DNA of 64,000 nucleotides from Phycisphaerales bacterium (GCA_028278245.1 JANQEQ010000097.1:105402-169401); one strand, 5' to 3'. Positions 15,586-23,891 are shown, counted from the first letter of the stretch. A program made the numbers and translations. The notes: generated by a model not told the origin, from the letters alone.

Positions 15586-16857
15586 ATGGCGATATCACAA
15601 AGTAGTCCGGCGAATACACGTCATACATTCTCCTACCGTGCACGCAATGGGGCCGGCGAGATCGTCACCGGTACAATGTCTGCCGAAACAGCCGATGAAG
15701 TGACATCACGTTTGCGCACGGAAGGCATGTATATCCTGCTGGTGGAGGATAAACCTCTGCGCAGCGAAGTGGAACTTGACCCGATTCAGGTTCAGCGGAA
15801 CGAGGCTGCCAAGCGTGTTCGCCGAGATGATGTGATTTCATTTTGTCAGCAACTTTCTGTAATGATCGATACGGGAGTTCCATTGTCAGAAGCACTGGAT
15901 TCTTTCTGCAAGCAGACATCGCGAAAAGAGTTTCGGGAGGTGCTCAAGGTATTGCGGGATGACATCCATGCCGGCGAGTCGCTTTCCTCAGCGATGGAAA
16001 AATGGCCCCGCGTATTTCCCCATCTGATGGTCAGCCTTATGAAAGCTTCCGAAGCATCGGGAACGATGGGCATGATGCTCGGACGGGTTGGTGAATATCT
16101 CTCCAAGGAACGACGAACCGTCAAACAGGTTCGTGGCGCACTCAGTTATCCGTTATTCATGATGCTTGCCGGCGTGGTGATGACTATTTTCCTGATGGTC
16201 GTGGTCCTGCCCCGGTTTGCCTCAATTTACGCCCAACGCTCAGCATCACTACCCATTCCGACGAAAGTGTTGCTGGGTATGAGCAACTTCATCACGACGC
16301 AATACCTCTATTATGGACCGGCATTGATCGTCATAAGTGTGGTGCTGTTTCTCTGGTTTCGTCATCCATCGGGGAGACATTTTCTGGACTGGCTTCGTCT
16401 CCACATCCCACTTTTACGATCTATGTATTCCCAGCTTTACATCACTCGGGCAACACGCACGATGGGAACGCTGTTCAATGCCGGGGTGAGCATACTGGAC
16501 ATCATCGAGATCTGCCGCGGCGTGACGAACAACACCTACTATGACAAGCTGTGGGACCAGATGGAACGAGATATCCGTGATGGACGTCTGCTGTCTGAAG
16601 CGGTACTCAAGGCGTCATACATCCCCTCGAATATCGGTTCCATGATCGCGTCAGGAGAACGTTCCGGTCAATTGCCCGAAGTCATGGAGAAGATCGCAGC
16701 ATTCAGCGAGGAAGAGCTGGAATCGGCAGTGAAACAGGTCACCAGCTATATCGAACCCATCGCGATCATTTGTATGGGGATCATCGTGGGCGGCGTCGCG
16801 ATGGCTCTGTTGTTACCGATCTTCAGTATGGGGAAAGTCGTCTCCGGCGGTGGATGA
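15586..16857 (+). CDS. pilC: PilC/GspF-type inner-membrane platform protein
   Basis: The 423-residue protein has the standard duplicated GspF domain. A cytoplasmic N-terminal part is followed by the first GspF repeat at about 85-205 (FCQQLSVMIDTGVPLSEAL). Membrane segments lie at about 185-208 and 235-255. The second repeat is at about 288-410 (ATRTMGTLFNAGVSILDII), and a last membrane helix is near 385-410 (IICMGIIVGGVAMALLLPIF). It is the platform on which the PilB ATPase turns to insert or extract pilin subunits. It starts one base after the pilB stop and ends the operon; a non-pilus gene follows 60 bases later. Confidence 0.93.
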   Translation: MAISQSSPANTRHTFSYRARNGAGEIVTGTMSAETADEVTSRLRTEGMYILLVEDKPLRSEVELDPIQVQRNEAAKRVRRDDVISFCQQLSVMIDTGVPLSEALDSFCKQTSRKEFREVLKVLRDDIHAGESLSSAMEKWPRVFPHLMVSLMKASEASGTMGMMLGRVGEYLSKERRTVKQVRGALSYPLFMMLAGVVMTIFLMVVVLPRFASIYAQRSASLPIPTKVLLGMSNFITTQYLYYGPALIVISVVLFLWFRHPSGRHFLDWLRLHIPLLRSMYSQLYITRATRTMGTLFNAGVSILDIIEICRGVTNNTYYDKLWDQMERDIRDGRLLSEAVLKASYIPSNIGSMIASGERSGQLPEVMEKIAAFSEEELESAVKQVTSYIEPIAIICMGIIVGGVAMALLLPIFSMGKVVSGGG

Positions 16858-16917
16858 GAAAATCCAACTTATTTTCCAACAACACAAAGACACTGTTGAT
16901 CTCTATCATGTTGGACC

Positions 16918-17391
16918 ATGAGTAACCAACAGCGCGATTATGTATCCATTGCAGCAAACCTGACGCTCAGAAATTCACGGCAGGACCAGCTCCCCGTTGT
17001 TGTGGAAGCATTGTGGGAACATCTCTCTGATCGGGGTGTTTCCTGGCTGGGATTCTATCTGGATCAACCGAATGAACCCGATGACCGTCGCCTGGTATTG
17101 GGACCACATCGTGATAAACCAGCCTGCTCACCCATTGGCCTGAATGGAGCCTGCGGGAAAGCGCTCATCGATGGTGAAACCCTGATCGTCAAAGATGTGC
17201 GTGATCTGGGGGAGAATTACATCGCTTGTGATCCGCGTGATCGGTCCGAAATCGTCATTCCCCTGATTGATGACAATGGAAAAGCGTGGGCAGTTCTCGA
17301 TCTTGACAGTTGGGAACCTGCATCATTCAGCCAGTCAGACGCAGATGGTTTGAAAAGCGTACTCCAAGCCGCAGGATTGAATCCTCGCTAA
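16918..17391 (+). CDS. msrC: Free methionine-(R)-sulfoxide reductase (GAF fold)
   Basis: The protein has 157 residues, the usual size of this one-domain GAF family. The three redox cysteines of the family are present: C70 (KPACSPIG), C79 (NGACGKA) and C104 (YIACDPRDRSEIVIPL). The closing WAVLDLDS motif is also typical. The enzyme reduces free L-methionine-(R)-sulfoxide with thioredoxin as electron donor. It is cytoplasmic, with no signal sequence. It follows pilC but is probably separate, and is convergent with the dus gene; the two stops are about 16 bases apart. A related GAF protein without catalysis is less likely because all three cysteines are kept. Confidence 0.85.
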   Translation: MSNQQRDYVSIAANLTLRNSRQDQLPVVVEALWEHLSDRGVSWLGFYLDQPNEPDDRRLVLGPHRDKPACSPIGLNGACGKALIDGETLIVKDVRDLGENYIACDPRDRSEIVIPLIDDNGKAWAVLDLDSWEPASFSQSDADGLKSVLQAAGLNPR

Positions 17392-17407
17392 TCCACCATC
17401 CACCCAA

Positions 17408-18415
17408 TCACACAGTACCTGTCACATCTCGTTCCACCATGTGTACGTACCACTCCTGCAATGCGGATTGGATCTCCCCTGTGCTCCGGGCAAGCCGAAT
17501 CGCTTCCTTGAGCGGTTTGATGTTCTTCATGGTCTTGCCATATCGGCTGATGCGCTGGTTCATACAGCGTACGGCAGCAATTTCCCCCCGATATTGCAGC
17601 AGCAGTTCCAGGTGTCTTTGAATGATTTTGATTTTCTCTGCGAGTGAAGGTTCCGGTTCCTTTATTCCCGTTTCCAGAAGCGCTTGCGATTGACGGAATA
17701 TCCAGGGTGCGTTCAATGCACCCCGGCCGATCATCACTCCCGCGCAGCCGGTGATGCGCATCATCGTCAGCACATCCTCGGGCTGCCTGATATCGCCGTT
17801 TCCGATTACTGGAATGTATTTGACTGCTGCGACAACTTCCGCAATCTGATCGAGACTGGCCCGCCCCCGGAACTGTTGAACGGCTGTTCTGCCATGCACA
17901 ATCACCGCTGCAGCACCAACCTGTTCCAATTGACTGGCCAATTGCGGCGCGACGATATGTTCATCATCCCAGCCCAGTCTGATTTTCGCTGTGACGGGAA
18001 CATTCGTACTCTGCAATGCCTGCACAATTCGCTCCGTCAGTCGTGTGGTTTCATTGATATTGCACAGCAGTGCAGCTCCCCCTCTTTTCCGGGTTATCTT
18101 GTCCACGGGACAACCCATGTTAATGTCAATCACATCCGCGCCGTGATCCGCCGCCCAACGCGCTGCATCGGGCAGGGGATCGTCATCACTGCCATACAGT
18201 TGTACACAGAGCGGATGATCCTCAGATACGGAAGCAGCACGATCCGATATCGCTGGAATTTTGCGCAGGACGGCATGGCAATTGAGAAGGTCCGTGCTCG
18301 CCAGTCCCACTCCCCCCAGTTCTCGGCACAGAAGACGAAATGGCAGATCACATTGCCCTGCTATCGGAGCCAGCAGGAGTGGAGTAGAAAGTTTTTGTGA
18401 TCCAATCGTAAGCAT
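17408..18415 (-). CDS. tRNA-dihydrouridine synthase (DusB-like)
   Basis: A protein of 335 residues, TIM-barrel Dus family. Landmarks are [15 protein letters not shown] at the start, VQLYGSDDD, the catalytic NMGCPV with C102, [21 protein letters not shown] and a [11 protein letters not shown] phosphate-binding loop. It reduces uridines in the D-loop of tRNA with FMN and NAD(P)H. The MGCP...K.RGGAALL pattern and length fit the DusB branch. It lies on the minus strand, downstream of a PEP-CTERM gene but behind that gene's terminator, so it should have its own promoter in the AT-rich stretch 18416-18480. Confidence 0.93.
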   Translation of the reverse strand: MLTIGSQKLSTPLLLAPIAGQCDLPFRLLCRELGGVGLASTDLLNCHAVLRKIPAISDRAASVSEDHPLCVQLYGSDDDPLPDAARWAADHGADVIDINMGCPVDKITRKRGGAALLCNINETTRLTERIVQALQSTNVPVTAKIRLGWDDEHIVAPQLASQLEQVGAAAVIVHGRTAVQQFRGRASLDQIAEVVAAVKYIPVIGNGDIRQPEDVLTMMRITGCAGVMIGRGALNAPWIFRQSQALLETGIKEPEPSLAEKIKIIQRHLELLLQYRGEIAAVRCMNQRISRYGKTMKNIKPLKEAIRLARSTGEIQSALQEWYVHMVERDVTGTV

Positions 18416-18477
18416 GAAGCATTCTGCACGTTTTAAAAAGGAAATTCACCTATATTCCAGTTGACTTATCATATCTG

Positions 18478-18528
18478 AAAATAAAAAGAAACAAATCCAG
18501 TCCCTCATCCTGGAAGGACCGGATTTGT
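18478..18528 (-). terminator. Terminator of the minus-strand PEP-CTERM gene
   Basis: ACAAATCCAGTCC (18491-18503) pairs with GGACCGGATTTGT (18516-18528) with one mismatch. On the minus strand the stem is followed by a T-rich run (the A-rich stretch 18478-18490 on the plus strand). It is placed 26 bases after the stop of the PEP-CTERM gene. Confidence 0.85.
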
Positions 18529-18554
18529 CATAACCCCTCTACCGATATGCCTGC

Positions 18555-19193
18555 TTAGCGTCGTTGTCTACGTGGAGCCATGCATCCAAACCCAAGTAGT
18601 GCTAGTCCGCCGGGGGTTGGTACAGCAGTGATACTAAAGTTATCAACGTACTGATAGATATCCAGAGAATCACTAATGGTGTATCCACGAGTGATTCTTA
18701 CTCCAATATCAACAGAGCCACTGTCATTTGCCGCCCAGGCGGTAGATAAGTGTCCGTAGAATGAACCTCCACCCCAGGAAAAACCAACGCCATCGGAAAT
18801 GAGATCTTCATCGTTAATGAAGATCTCAAAATGTCCCAGATCAGCATTACCACCGGTGCTTGTTATAGCCCAATCCAGATCAAGAATGTAGGCGGTCCCA
18901 GCTGTGACTTGAACAGACTGGAACAACATAATTCCCTCTTGGGCGTTTGGTTGATAGTTCGCTAAGCCAACCTCAAACTTCGGCGCAAATGATTCTGGCA
19001 GAGTCCCCTCACCATCGATATCAAAGGGGACAACATCCTGTGTATTCGTTGCTCCATTTTCGGTCAGGACAACATTCCAACCGGTAAAGTCGCCAGTTTC
19101 AAAATCACCATTCTGGAAGATATTGGCATGTGTTGAATTCACGATTGCAAGACACCCGATCAACACTCCAATCATTGATGCTTGATTACTCAC
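18555..19193 (-). CDS. PEP-CTERM-type secreted protein (choice-of-anchor-like)
   Basis: The 212-residue protein has a signal peptide (ASMIGVLIGCLAIVNSTHA) and then NIFQNGDFETGDFTGWNV, the usual opening of a carbohydrate-binding-like beta-sandwich domain. It ends VPTPGGLALLGFGCMAPRRQRR (landmarks TPGG, LALLG, RRQRR), a PEP-CTERM-type sorting signal for an exosortase. GTG at 19193 is chosen because AAGGAG sits 6 bases before it; a longer frame from 19283 would put the signal peptide internally. The protein is probably exported and anchored or displayed at the surface. No exosortase is encoded in this window. It is not closely similar to the two PEP-CTERM proteins at 21.5-23.2 kb. Confidence 0.85.
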   Translation of the reverse strand: MSNQASMIGVLIGCLAIVNSTHANIFQNGDFETGDFTGWNVVLTENGATNTQDVVPFDIDGEGTLPESFAPKFEVGLANYQPNAQEGIMLFQSVQVTAGTAYILDLDWAITSTGGNADLGHFEIFINDEDLISDGVGFSWGGGSFYGHLSTAWAANDSGSVDIGVRITRGYTISDSLDIYQYVDNFSITAVPTPGGLALLGFGCMAPRRQRR

Positions 19194-19324
19194 CGTTTTC
19201 TCCTTTCTGTTTATCCACCCCTGATTGTTCCCATGAAAGTGCCTAGATAAAGAGCCCACCACCGGCTTGGTGATGTCTCGCATTACGCTTCTTCTCTCTC
19301 TAAGGCATTACTCAGGCAGGAATA

Positions 19325-19356
19325 CTCAATCGAGGAGAAACTCCACATCGATTGAG
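19325..19356. promoter_or_regulatory. Hairpin in the divergent intergenic region
   Basis: CTCAATCGA (19325-19333) is a perfect inverted repeat of TCGATTGAG (19348-19356). Inside it GGAG (19334-19337) can pair with CTCC (19341-19344). It lies 130 bases upstream of the minus-strand PEP-CTERM gene and 184 bases upstream of the plus-strand 408-residue gene. It could be a leader hairpin or an operator. Confidence 0.5.
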
Positions 19357-19379
19357 ATTGGAAGGGTCCGATCTGCCTC

Positions 19380-19433
19380 CATAGTTAGAATATCATGGGC
19401 ATAGTTAGTGTCAAGAAAATTTCTAGAAATTTT
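19380..19433. promoter_or_regulatory. Operator-like direct repeats and an 18-bp palindrome
   Basis: CATAGTTAG occurs at 19380-19388 and again at 19400-19408, exactly 20 bases apart, about two helical turns. Just beyond, positions 19416-19433 form a perfect palindrome centred on TTCTAGAA. The arrangement between two divergent genes looks like binding sites for a regulator. There is no direct proof. Confidence 0.45.
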
Positions 19434-19539
19434 TCAGAGTAATTAAAATGAGCTCAGAAATATCGGGTATGATGTTATTCAGAGAGGCAAGACCCTCTAA
19501 ATCGCCGTTTTATGGATATTTGACACCACCGGAATCGTC

Positions 19540-20766
19540 ATGCCCATGCAGACCTTTGATCACCAAGCTCTTGATACCCTAGAAAGATTGCAGACTGCAT
19601 GTGTTGCTACGTTGGAGGCAATTCCTAATCCCATTACCAGAGCTACAGATCTAGCTCGGGAGCTTCAGATAGAAAACAAGCTTGGGTGGCAGATTTACCG
19701 GGTGGTTCAGGCCACGAATCCGCTCGCCGCCGCCGCACATGTACCCAGCACAACCAGTCTGCGAGCGGTTCTGAAAACACTCGAGAGAAGGAATTTTCCT
19801 GATTCCGTGACGAAGAAGTTTGCCCGGGCAACTGATGATTTTGATGAACTCGTGACCACTCATGCGGGCAGCCGAGACGTGTTCAATACGATGATTAGCT
19901 CACTGGTGGCCACGAAGAATACTGACTCGATTAATCTTCAGCATCGGCGTGCTGCGTTTCGGGCGAATCGGCATATTTGGGGGGTACAAGCAAAAACACA
20001 GATAAAGATGTTCTTCCTCCATCCCTCGGATGATCAGGAAAATGTTGATCTGGCCACTGTGGGAGGGCATGTGGATCTCCTTCGACTCCGTCATGATGCG
20101 CCCCTGATTATTTCCAGTTCACGCCTGGCCAGCGATGATAATGCAGACATTCAAACATCCCGACTGCCGCTCGATCCAAGAGGAGTAAACGAGTTGGGAA
20201 TAGGACTGTTGCCGGATTTCTGCAGCGAACCGAATTTACAATTTAAGGCAATGCAGCGTGAGAGTGGTTCTGTTATAGCGGAACTTGTCAGCAGGGATGT
20301 GGGAAACACTGGAGCAGTAACGTATTTAGCAGGTTGGATCGCCCGACAGGTTGCTCCACGCTGGCGGTGTGAAAATAATGAAAAGATCATTTTCAACAGC
20401 ATGCTACGCATACCTTGCGAATGGCAGATCCTGGGTTTGCTCCTGCACCGCGATATTGGTGATCATGAGAGTATCTGCAATGCGATCTATAGCGGGTACC
20501 AGGATGAATTACCATTTCCAAGTGATCTGAGGAGACTTGAAGATCTCTTCCCCGCCCACGAGTTGAAGATGCATACTTGTCGAGGATCGCTGGTGGCATC
20601 CTCTCCTCAAGTACCTCGACTTGCGGAGATAGTGCAGAACGTATTCGATCGTCTGGGGTGGGATGCAGATACCTTCAGCGAATATCGGACGTGTATTTCC
20701 TATCCGGTGGTACCTTCAACGCTCCAGACTCAGTTCCAGCTCGAAGATGGATCGTGGGTATCGTAG
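19540..20766 (+). CDS. Unrecognised 408-residue protein, possible N-terminal helix-turn-helix
   Basis: I do not recognise this family. The protein is soluble, with no signal peptide or membrane helix. The first 90 residues are helical and contain TRATDLARELQIENKLGWQI, which could be a winged-helix DNA-binding motif, followed by LRAVLKTLERRNF. The middle (LQHRRAAFRANRHIWGVQ) is basic. The C-terminal half is mixed and has several cysteines. ATG 19540 and 19546 are both possible; neither has a strong ribosome-binding site. It lies between PEP-CTERM genes and upstream operator-like repeats are present, so it may regulate its neighbours. That is inference only. Confidence 0.7.
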   Translation: MPMQTFDHQALDTLERLQTACVATLEAIPNPITRATDLARELQIENKLGWQIYRVVQATNPLAAAAHVPSTTSLRAVLKTLERRNFPDSVTKKFARATDDFDELVTTHAGSRDVFNTMISSLVATKNTDSINLQHRRAAFRANRHIWGVQAKTQIKMFFLHPSDDQENVDLATVGGHVDLLRLRHDAPLIISSSRLASDDNADIQTSRLPLDPRGVNELGIGLLPDFCSEPNLQFKAMQRESGSVIAELVSRDVGNTGAVTYLAGWIARQVAPRWRCENNEKIIFNSMLRIPCEWQILGLLLHRDIGDHESICNAIYSGYQDELPFPSDLRRLEDLFPAHELKMHTCRGSLVASSPQVPRLAEIVQNVFDRLGWDADTFSEYRTCISYPVVPSTLQTQFQLEDGSWVS

Positions 20767-20803
20767 TTCATCCGCAGTGATCAAAACATTCACGGATCCA
20801 TCC

Positions 20804-20830
20804 CTGGATTTCCCGTCGTGGGCGTTTAGT
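20804..20830 (+). pseudogene. Remnant of a PEP-CTERM gene 3' end
   Basis: Positions 20804-20830 (CTGGATTTCCCGTCGTGGGC and the following bases) align with the end of the PEP-CTERM gene at 22043-22066, including the CGTCGT of the RRRR tail. The homology continues past the stop: GAATCTGAATCTCTC is shared, and the distance from CGTCGT to the terminator hairpin is 57 bases in both copies. No PEP-CTERM reading frame precedes it here, so it looks like a leftover 3' end. Confidence 0.6.
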
Positions 20831-20870
20831 TGAATCTGAATCTCTCCTAGCATGAGTTCTTTCGAAATGT

Positions 20871-20900
20871 CACGTCGGCTCGCGCCGGCGTGGTTTTTTT
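20871..20900 (+). terminator. Strong terminator, copy 1 of the PEP-CTERM 3' module
   Basis: CACGTCGGC (20871-20879) pairs with GCCGGCGTG (20884-20892) around TCGC, with one G-T pair, and is followed by seven T. It ends the 408-residue gene and is homologous to the terminators at 22108 and 23222. Confidence 0.9.
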
Positions 20901-21466
20901 GTTATTTTTTAAGAGAGTGTAAATCCCTCTGATAAAAGGATTTGTGTTACCCATTTTGACATTTCGCCGAAAAATTGGCTCATATTCAGCGTGAATCGGG
21001 ATTTTACAGGACCAGCTGGTCTCTTCGTTTTCTCAAGCCAAATTTAGCCATTTTTACATCTGTGTATTTTGGGCAAATGTTGCTTGACTTCGCATCTGGT
21101 TCAATTAGTTTGTGTATATCGTTTAGGAGTGTTTTATCCATAAGCAGTGTAGGATAAACATTCCGAGATTCAGCTTCGGTTTTTGTATGCGCTGAGAACG
21201 ATGCATGAGTCGCTCGGTCGAATCGGCTCCAGCTGATTCAACCACCCCAAGAGAGAGAGCATAAGTGAGTCTGTTTTATCGATGAGTGAAGCTCATTGAT
21301 GTAACAGAGATGTTGTATCACGCTGAGGAGCGTGGTGCAGAGTTTTTTCATCTTCTTGGTTTGTTGCTCTTGAGGAATTCAATCTGCAATATTCTGAGCA
21401 TGTGTTCAGGACGGAGCGAACCTCGGGAGGCGAAAGATTTGGCCAAATTTTTAGGAGGATCAAGTT
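20901..21466 (+). other. 566-base gene-free leader region before a PEP-CTERM gene
   Basis: This AT-rich stretch has no convincing gene. A possible promoter is TTGACA (20956-20961), an 18-base spacer and TCATAT (20980-20985); the -10 is poor. If it is used, the mRNA leader would be about 470 bases long, which leaves room for regulation. The ribosome-binding site is AGGAGG at 21451-21458, just before ATG 21467. Confidence 0.4.
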
Positions 21467-22066
21467 ATGAAAATGATTGTATGTGCAGCAGCACTGATGA
21501 TCAGTGGTTCTGCAATGGCTCAGACGTGGAATGAGATTCCGGATGCGGGCGATCTTCCCGCAACCGCTCAGCTCACACAGGGCTTTGGTGCACTGACGTT
21601 GATCACGGGTTCTCTCTTAGACGATGTTGATATGTATGCGATCATCATCGACGACCATGCGAACTTCTCTGCGATCAACACTGCGTACACCGGCTCAGAC
21701 ACCCAGCTGTTCCTGTTTGACAGTGCTGGAATGGGCGTAGTCTTCAACGATGACTTCACCGGACTTCTGGCGGGTCTCGATGGGACACACGTGGTTGCCG
21801 ACGGCCTGTACTACCTGGCCATCGGCGATTATGACTGCGATGCTCTGAACCCCGGCGGTTTGGACATCTGGCACGATGGTTCGCCTTACAGTGGCCAGTA
21901 TGCTCCGGATGGTCCTGGTGCACCCGGTCCAGTCGCTAGTTGGAACTACGGAGTGGGTAGTGGTGACTATGAGATCACCCTGACCGGTGCGACGTTTGCC
22001 GTTCCGGCACCCGGTGCTCTTGCACTTCTTGGACTGGCGGGTCTGGTCTCCCGTCGTCGACGCTAA
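21467..22066 (+). CDS. PEP-CTERM-type secreted protein
   Basis: A 199-residue protein. The signal peptide MKMIVCAAALMISGSAMA should be cut before QTW. The body has DAGDLPATAQLTQG and LDDVDMYAIIID, a pattern seen in pre-peptidase-like and choice-of-anchor beta domains that often bind calcium. It ends VPAPGALALLGLAGLVSRRRR (landmarks PAPG, LALLGLAG, RRRR), a PEP-CTERM-type signal. It is a paralogue of the next gene: DAGD...P...TQGFG...T and the whole tail are shared. It has a strong ribosome-binding site and its own terminator, so it is probably well expressed and exposed at the surface. Confidence 0.88.
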   Translation: MKMIVCAAALMISGSAMAQTWNEIPDAGDLPATAQLTQGFGALTLITGSLLDDVDMYAIIIDDHANFSAINTAYTGSDTQLFLFDSAGMGVVFNDDFTGLLAGLDGTHVVADGLYYLAIGDYDCDALNPGGLDIWHDGSPYSGQYAPDGPGAPGPVASWNYGVGSGDYEITLTGATFAVPAPGALALLGLAGLVSRRRR

Positions 22067-22107
22067 GCCGAATCTGAATCTCTCTCGGCATTAGACACTG
22101 CAAATTG

Positions 22108-22139
22108 CCACGCCGGCTTACGCCGGCGTGGTTCTTTTT
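22108..22139 (+). terminator. Strong terminator, copy 2 of the PEP-CTERM 3' module
   Basis: CCACGCCGGC (22108-22117) pairs perfectly with GCCGGCGTGG (22122-22131) around TTAC, followed by TTCTTTTT. It stands 41 bases after the stop of the PEP-CTERM gene. Confidence 0.93.
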
Positions 22140-22502
22140 GTGCATTGAATGTTAAAGCCGTCTTAAATATCCGAAATAAATTGTCTTCTCGATCACTATT
22201 CAATTGCCCCCGGGAAATCATGGTTCAAAATATCTGATGTAAGGATGTCACCCCCCTCATATTGGGGCGGGATTGTTGTGGGTTTGCCTGAAGAGAGAGT
22301 GATGGTGCTGAAGAACAGCACTGTGATTTGGCAGGATGCCGACGTGTTGTCTTGAAGTTGCTGTGATCTGCTCTCATTGTGAGATGCAGTTGATTGTTTT
22401 TCTCTCTCGTCTTTCTTGTCTTCAACTCCCGTGATCGCATTCCGTGGGGGCGGGGGAGGGAAGGCAGAAGGAAAGAAAGGTTCAAGACTAGGAGACACGA
22501 TT
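22140..22502 (+). other. Intergenic leader between two PEP-CTERM genes
   Basis: No gene is supported in this stretch. A small hairpin is present (GTGCTG 22305-22310, CAGCAC 22316-22321). The region presumably holds the promoter of the second PEP-CTERM gene, but I found no convincing -35/-10 pair. GGAG at 22491-22494 is the ribosome-binding site for ATG 22503. Confidence 0.4.
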
Positions 22503-23183
22503 ATGAGAGTATTTTTAACCGCCGTTGCTGCCGTTGGCCTCATGAGTAGCGCGGCACTGGCAAATCCATGGTTTGAGCAAGGTGATGCCGGCGATTTCCC
22601 GGCCGGTACGTACCAGGTCACTCAAGGTTTCGGACCACTCACCACCATCCACGGTGCAACGAATTCGGCAACGCAGGATTGGGTTGATTCCTACTGCATC
22701 AAAATCACGGACGTGCAGGCATTCTATGCCACGACCAATTCGGCATATGATTCCAATGCCATGGCAGATTGGGATACGCGACTCTTCCTGTGGGATCTGC
22801 AGGGCAACCTCATCATGGCAAATGATGACACTCCATCCCCGTGGTCCTCACTTCAGTCTTTGTTGACTGATCCCAGCACGTATCCTCATGTGCTGTACAA
22901 CGATCCGCAGTACATCATTCCTGATGAGTGCTACATTCTCTCAATCACGGGCTACAGCAACGATGCGATGGATGCCACCAATACCGCAATGGTTGCGTTC
23001 GGTTCAGATTTCGATGCATTGCATGGGCAGGCTCCTGGAACAGGACCGTTCAGCCACTGGGAGAATCTTGGTGCTACTGGCGAATATACGATCGCCCTGA
23101 ACGGTTGCACGTTCTGTGTACCCGCTCCCGGTACACTGGCACTTCTTGGATTTGCCGGACTTGTTATGCGTCGTCGACGCTAA
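22503..23183 (+). CDS. PEP-CTERM-type secreted protein, paralogue of the preceding gene
   Basis: The protein has 226 residues from ATG 22503; a longer frame from 22416 lacks a ribosome-binding site. The signal peptide MRVFLTAVAAVGLMSSAALA is followed by NPWFEQGDAGDFPAG. The body shows WDTRLFLWDLQGNLIMANDD, matching TQLFLFDSAGMGVVFNDD in the paralogue. The tail is PAPGTLALLGFAGLVMRRRR. Two extra cysteines precede the tail (GCTFC). It shares its 3' flank with the previous gene, so the pair arose by tandem duplication. It is probably sorted by an exosortase encoded elsewhere. Confidence 0.88.
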   Translation: MRVFLTAVAAVGLMSSAALANPWFEQGDAGDFPAGTYQVTQGFGPLTTIHGATNSATQDWVDSYCIKITDVQAFYATTNSAYDSNAMADWDTRLFLWDLQGNLIMANDDTPSPWSSLQSLLTDPSTYPHVLYNDPQYIIPDECYILSITGYSNDAMDATNTAMVAFGSDFDALHGQAPGTGPFSHWENLGATGEYTIALNGCTFCVPAPGTLALLGFAGLVMRRRR

Positions 23184-23221
23184 GCCGAAACTGAATTCTC
23201 GACAAAAGACACTGCAAATGA

Positions 23222-23251
23222 CCACGCCGGAAACCCCGGCGTGGTTCTTTT
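23222..23251 (+). terminator. Strong terminator, copy 3 of the PEP-CTERM 3' module
   Basis: CCACGCCGG (23222-23230) pairs with CCGGCGTGG (23236-23244) around a five-base loop and is followed by TTCTTTT. It is related to the terminators at 20871 and 22108. Confidence 0.92.
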
Positions 23252-23306
23252 GATGTGAAGTCTGTGGATTATTTGTGTGATGGAAAGGGGCGGGTGTGGG
23301 GGGGGA

Positions 23307-23891
23307 TTATGCTGCGACTGCCTGGGCATATCCCGGCAACAAAATATCATCATCGGCTAAATCAGCATGAGCATGCTTGAGTTGTTTGAGGAGTTGTGCA
23401 ATATCAACTCGAACGCGGAACAACTGTAGATCACCGAGTTGCCAGAGGATGACTGCAGTGTCGATGTGATCGATCGACTGCACCGCATCGGAATTGAGTA
23501 ATCGGATGAGCGTTGCCATACCGCGATCCAAAGCCTGTCGGGCCGGCGACGATGCTTCTTCTTCGAATTGGGCCATGCCGACCTGGAGTCCGCGCAATGC
23601 GATGGCAGATGCCGCGAGTTCCGGGGAAGCGCTCCGGCCAAAGAAGCCAGAACTGTTTTGATGCTTCAACAGCTTGTAAACGAGGTCATCGATGAGGGGA
23701 GAAGAGCTGTACGTCAGCTCGACGGTTCTCTGCAGTGCAAGGCCCAGTGCAGCCGGTGCATCCAGCGGCGGTTGACACAGGCGGGAAATGACGGCCGGGG
23801 CATAGCAGCGTCCATTACCCAGGATTCGCTGGATCAGCGGGCGGTAGGATTTTGACTTGATCATACGACTGATATTTTGCGGACTAATCAT
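23307..23891 (-). CDS. Unrecognised protein with a prenyltransferase/cyclase-like repeat
   Basis: The protein has 194 residues from ATG 23891, chosen because GGGAGG lies 7 bases before it; an open frame extends to 24113 but that part has no planctomycete-like coding character. It is soluble and helical. The stretch LLKHQNSSGFFGRSASPELA followed by ASAIALRGL resembles one QxxxGxFG...A..AL.AL repeat of alpha/alpha-toroid proteins (squalene cyclase, prenyltransferase beta). Only one or two such repeats can be seen, so a catalytic role is not supported. It faces the PEP-CTERM genes tail to tail and is divergent from the gene at 24169. Confidence 0.6.
   Translation of the reverse strand: MISPQNISRMIKSKSYRPLIQRILGNGRCYAPAVISRLCQPPLDAPAALGLALQRTVELTYSSSPLIDDLVYKLLKHQNSSGFFGRSASPELAASAIALRGLQVGMAQFEEEASSPARQALDRGMATLIRLLNSDAVQSIDHIDTAVILWQLGDLQLFRVRVDIAQLLKQLKHAHADLADDDILLPGYAQAVAA

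Noticed and set aside
17684..18400. A 238-codon open frame antisense to the dihydrouridine synthase gene
   Set aside because: The minus-strand gene has all Dus motifs; the antisense product is Cys/His-rich without a family pattern.
18555..23183. Complete exosortase/PEP-CTERM locus
   Set aside because: Only substrates are present. No multi-helix exosortase gene was found in the window.
21467..23183. The two PEP-CTERM paralogues as one fused or frameshifted gene
   Set aside because: Each has its own signal peptide, ribosome-binding site, stop and terminator.
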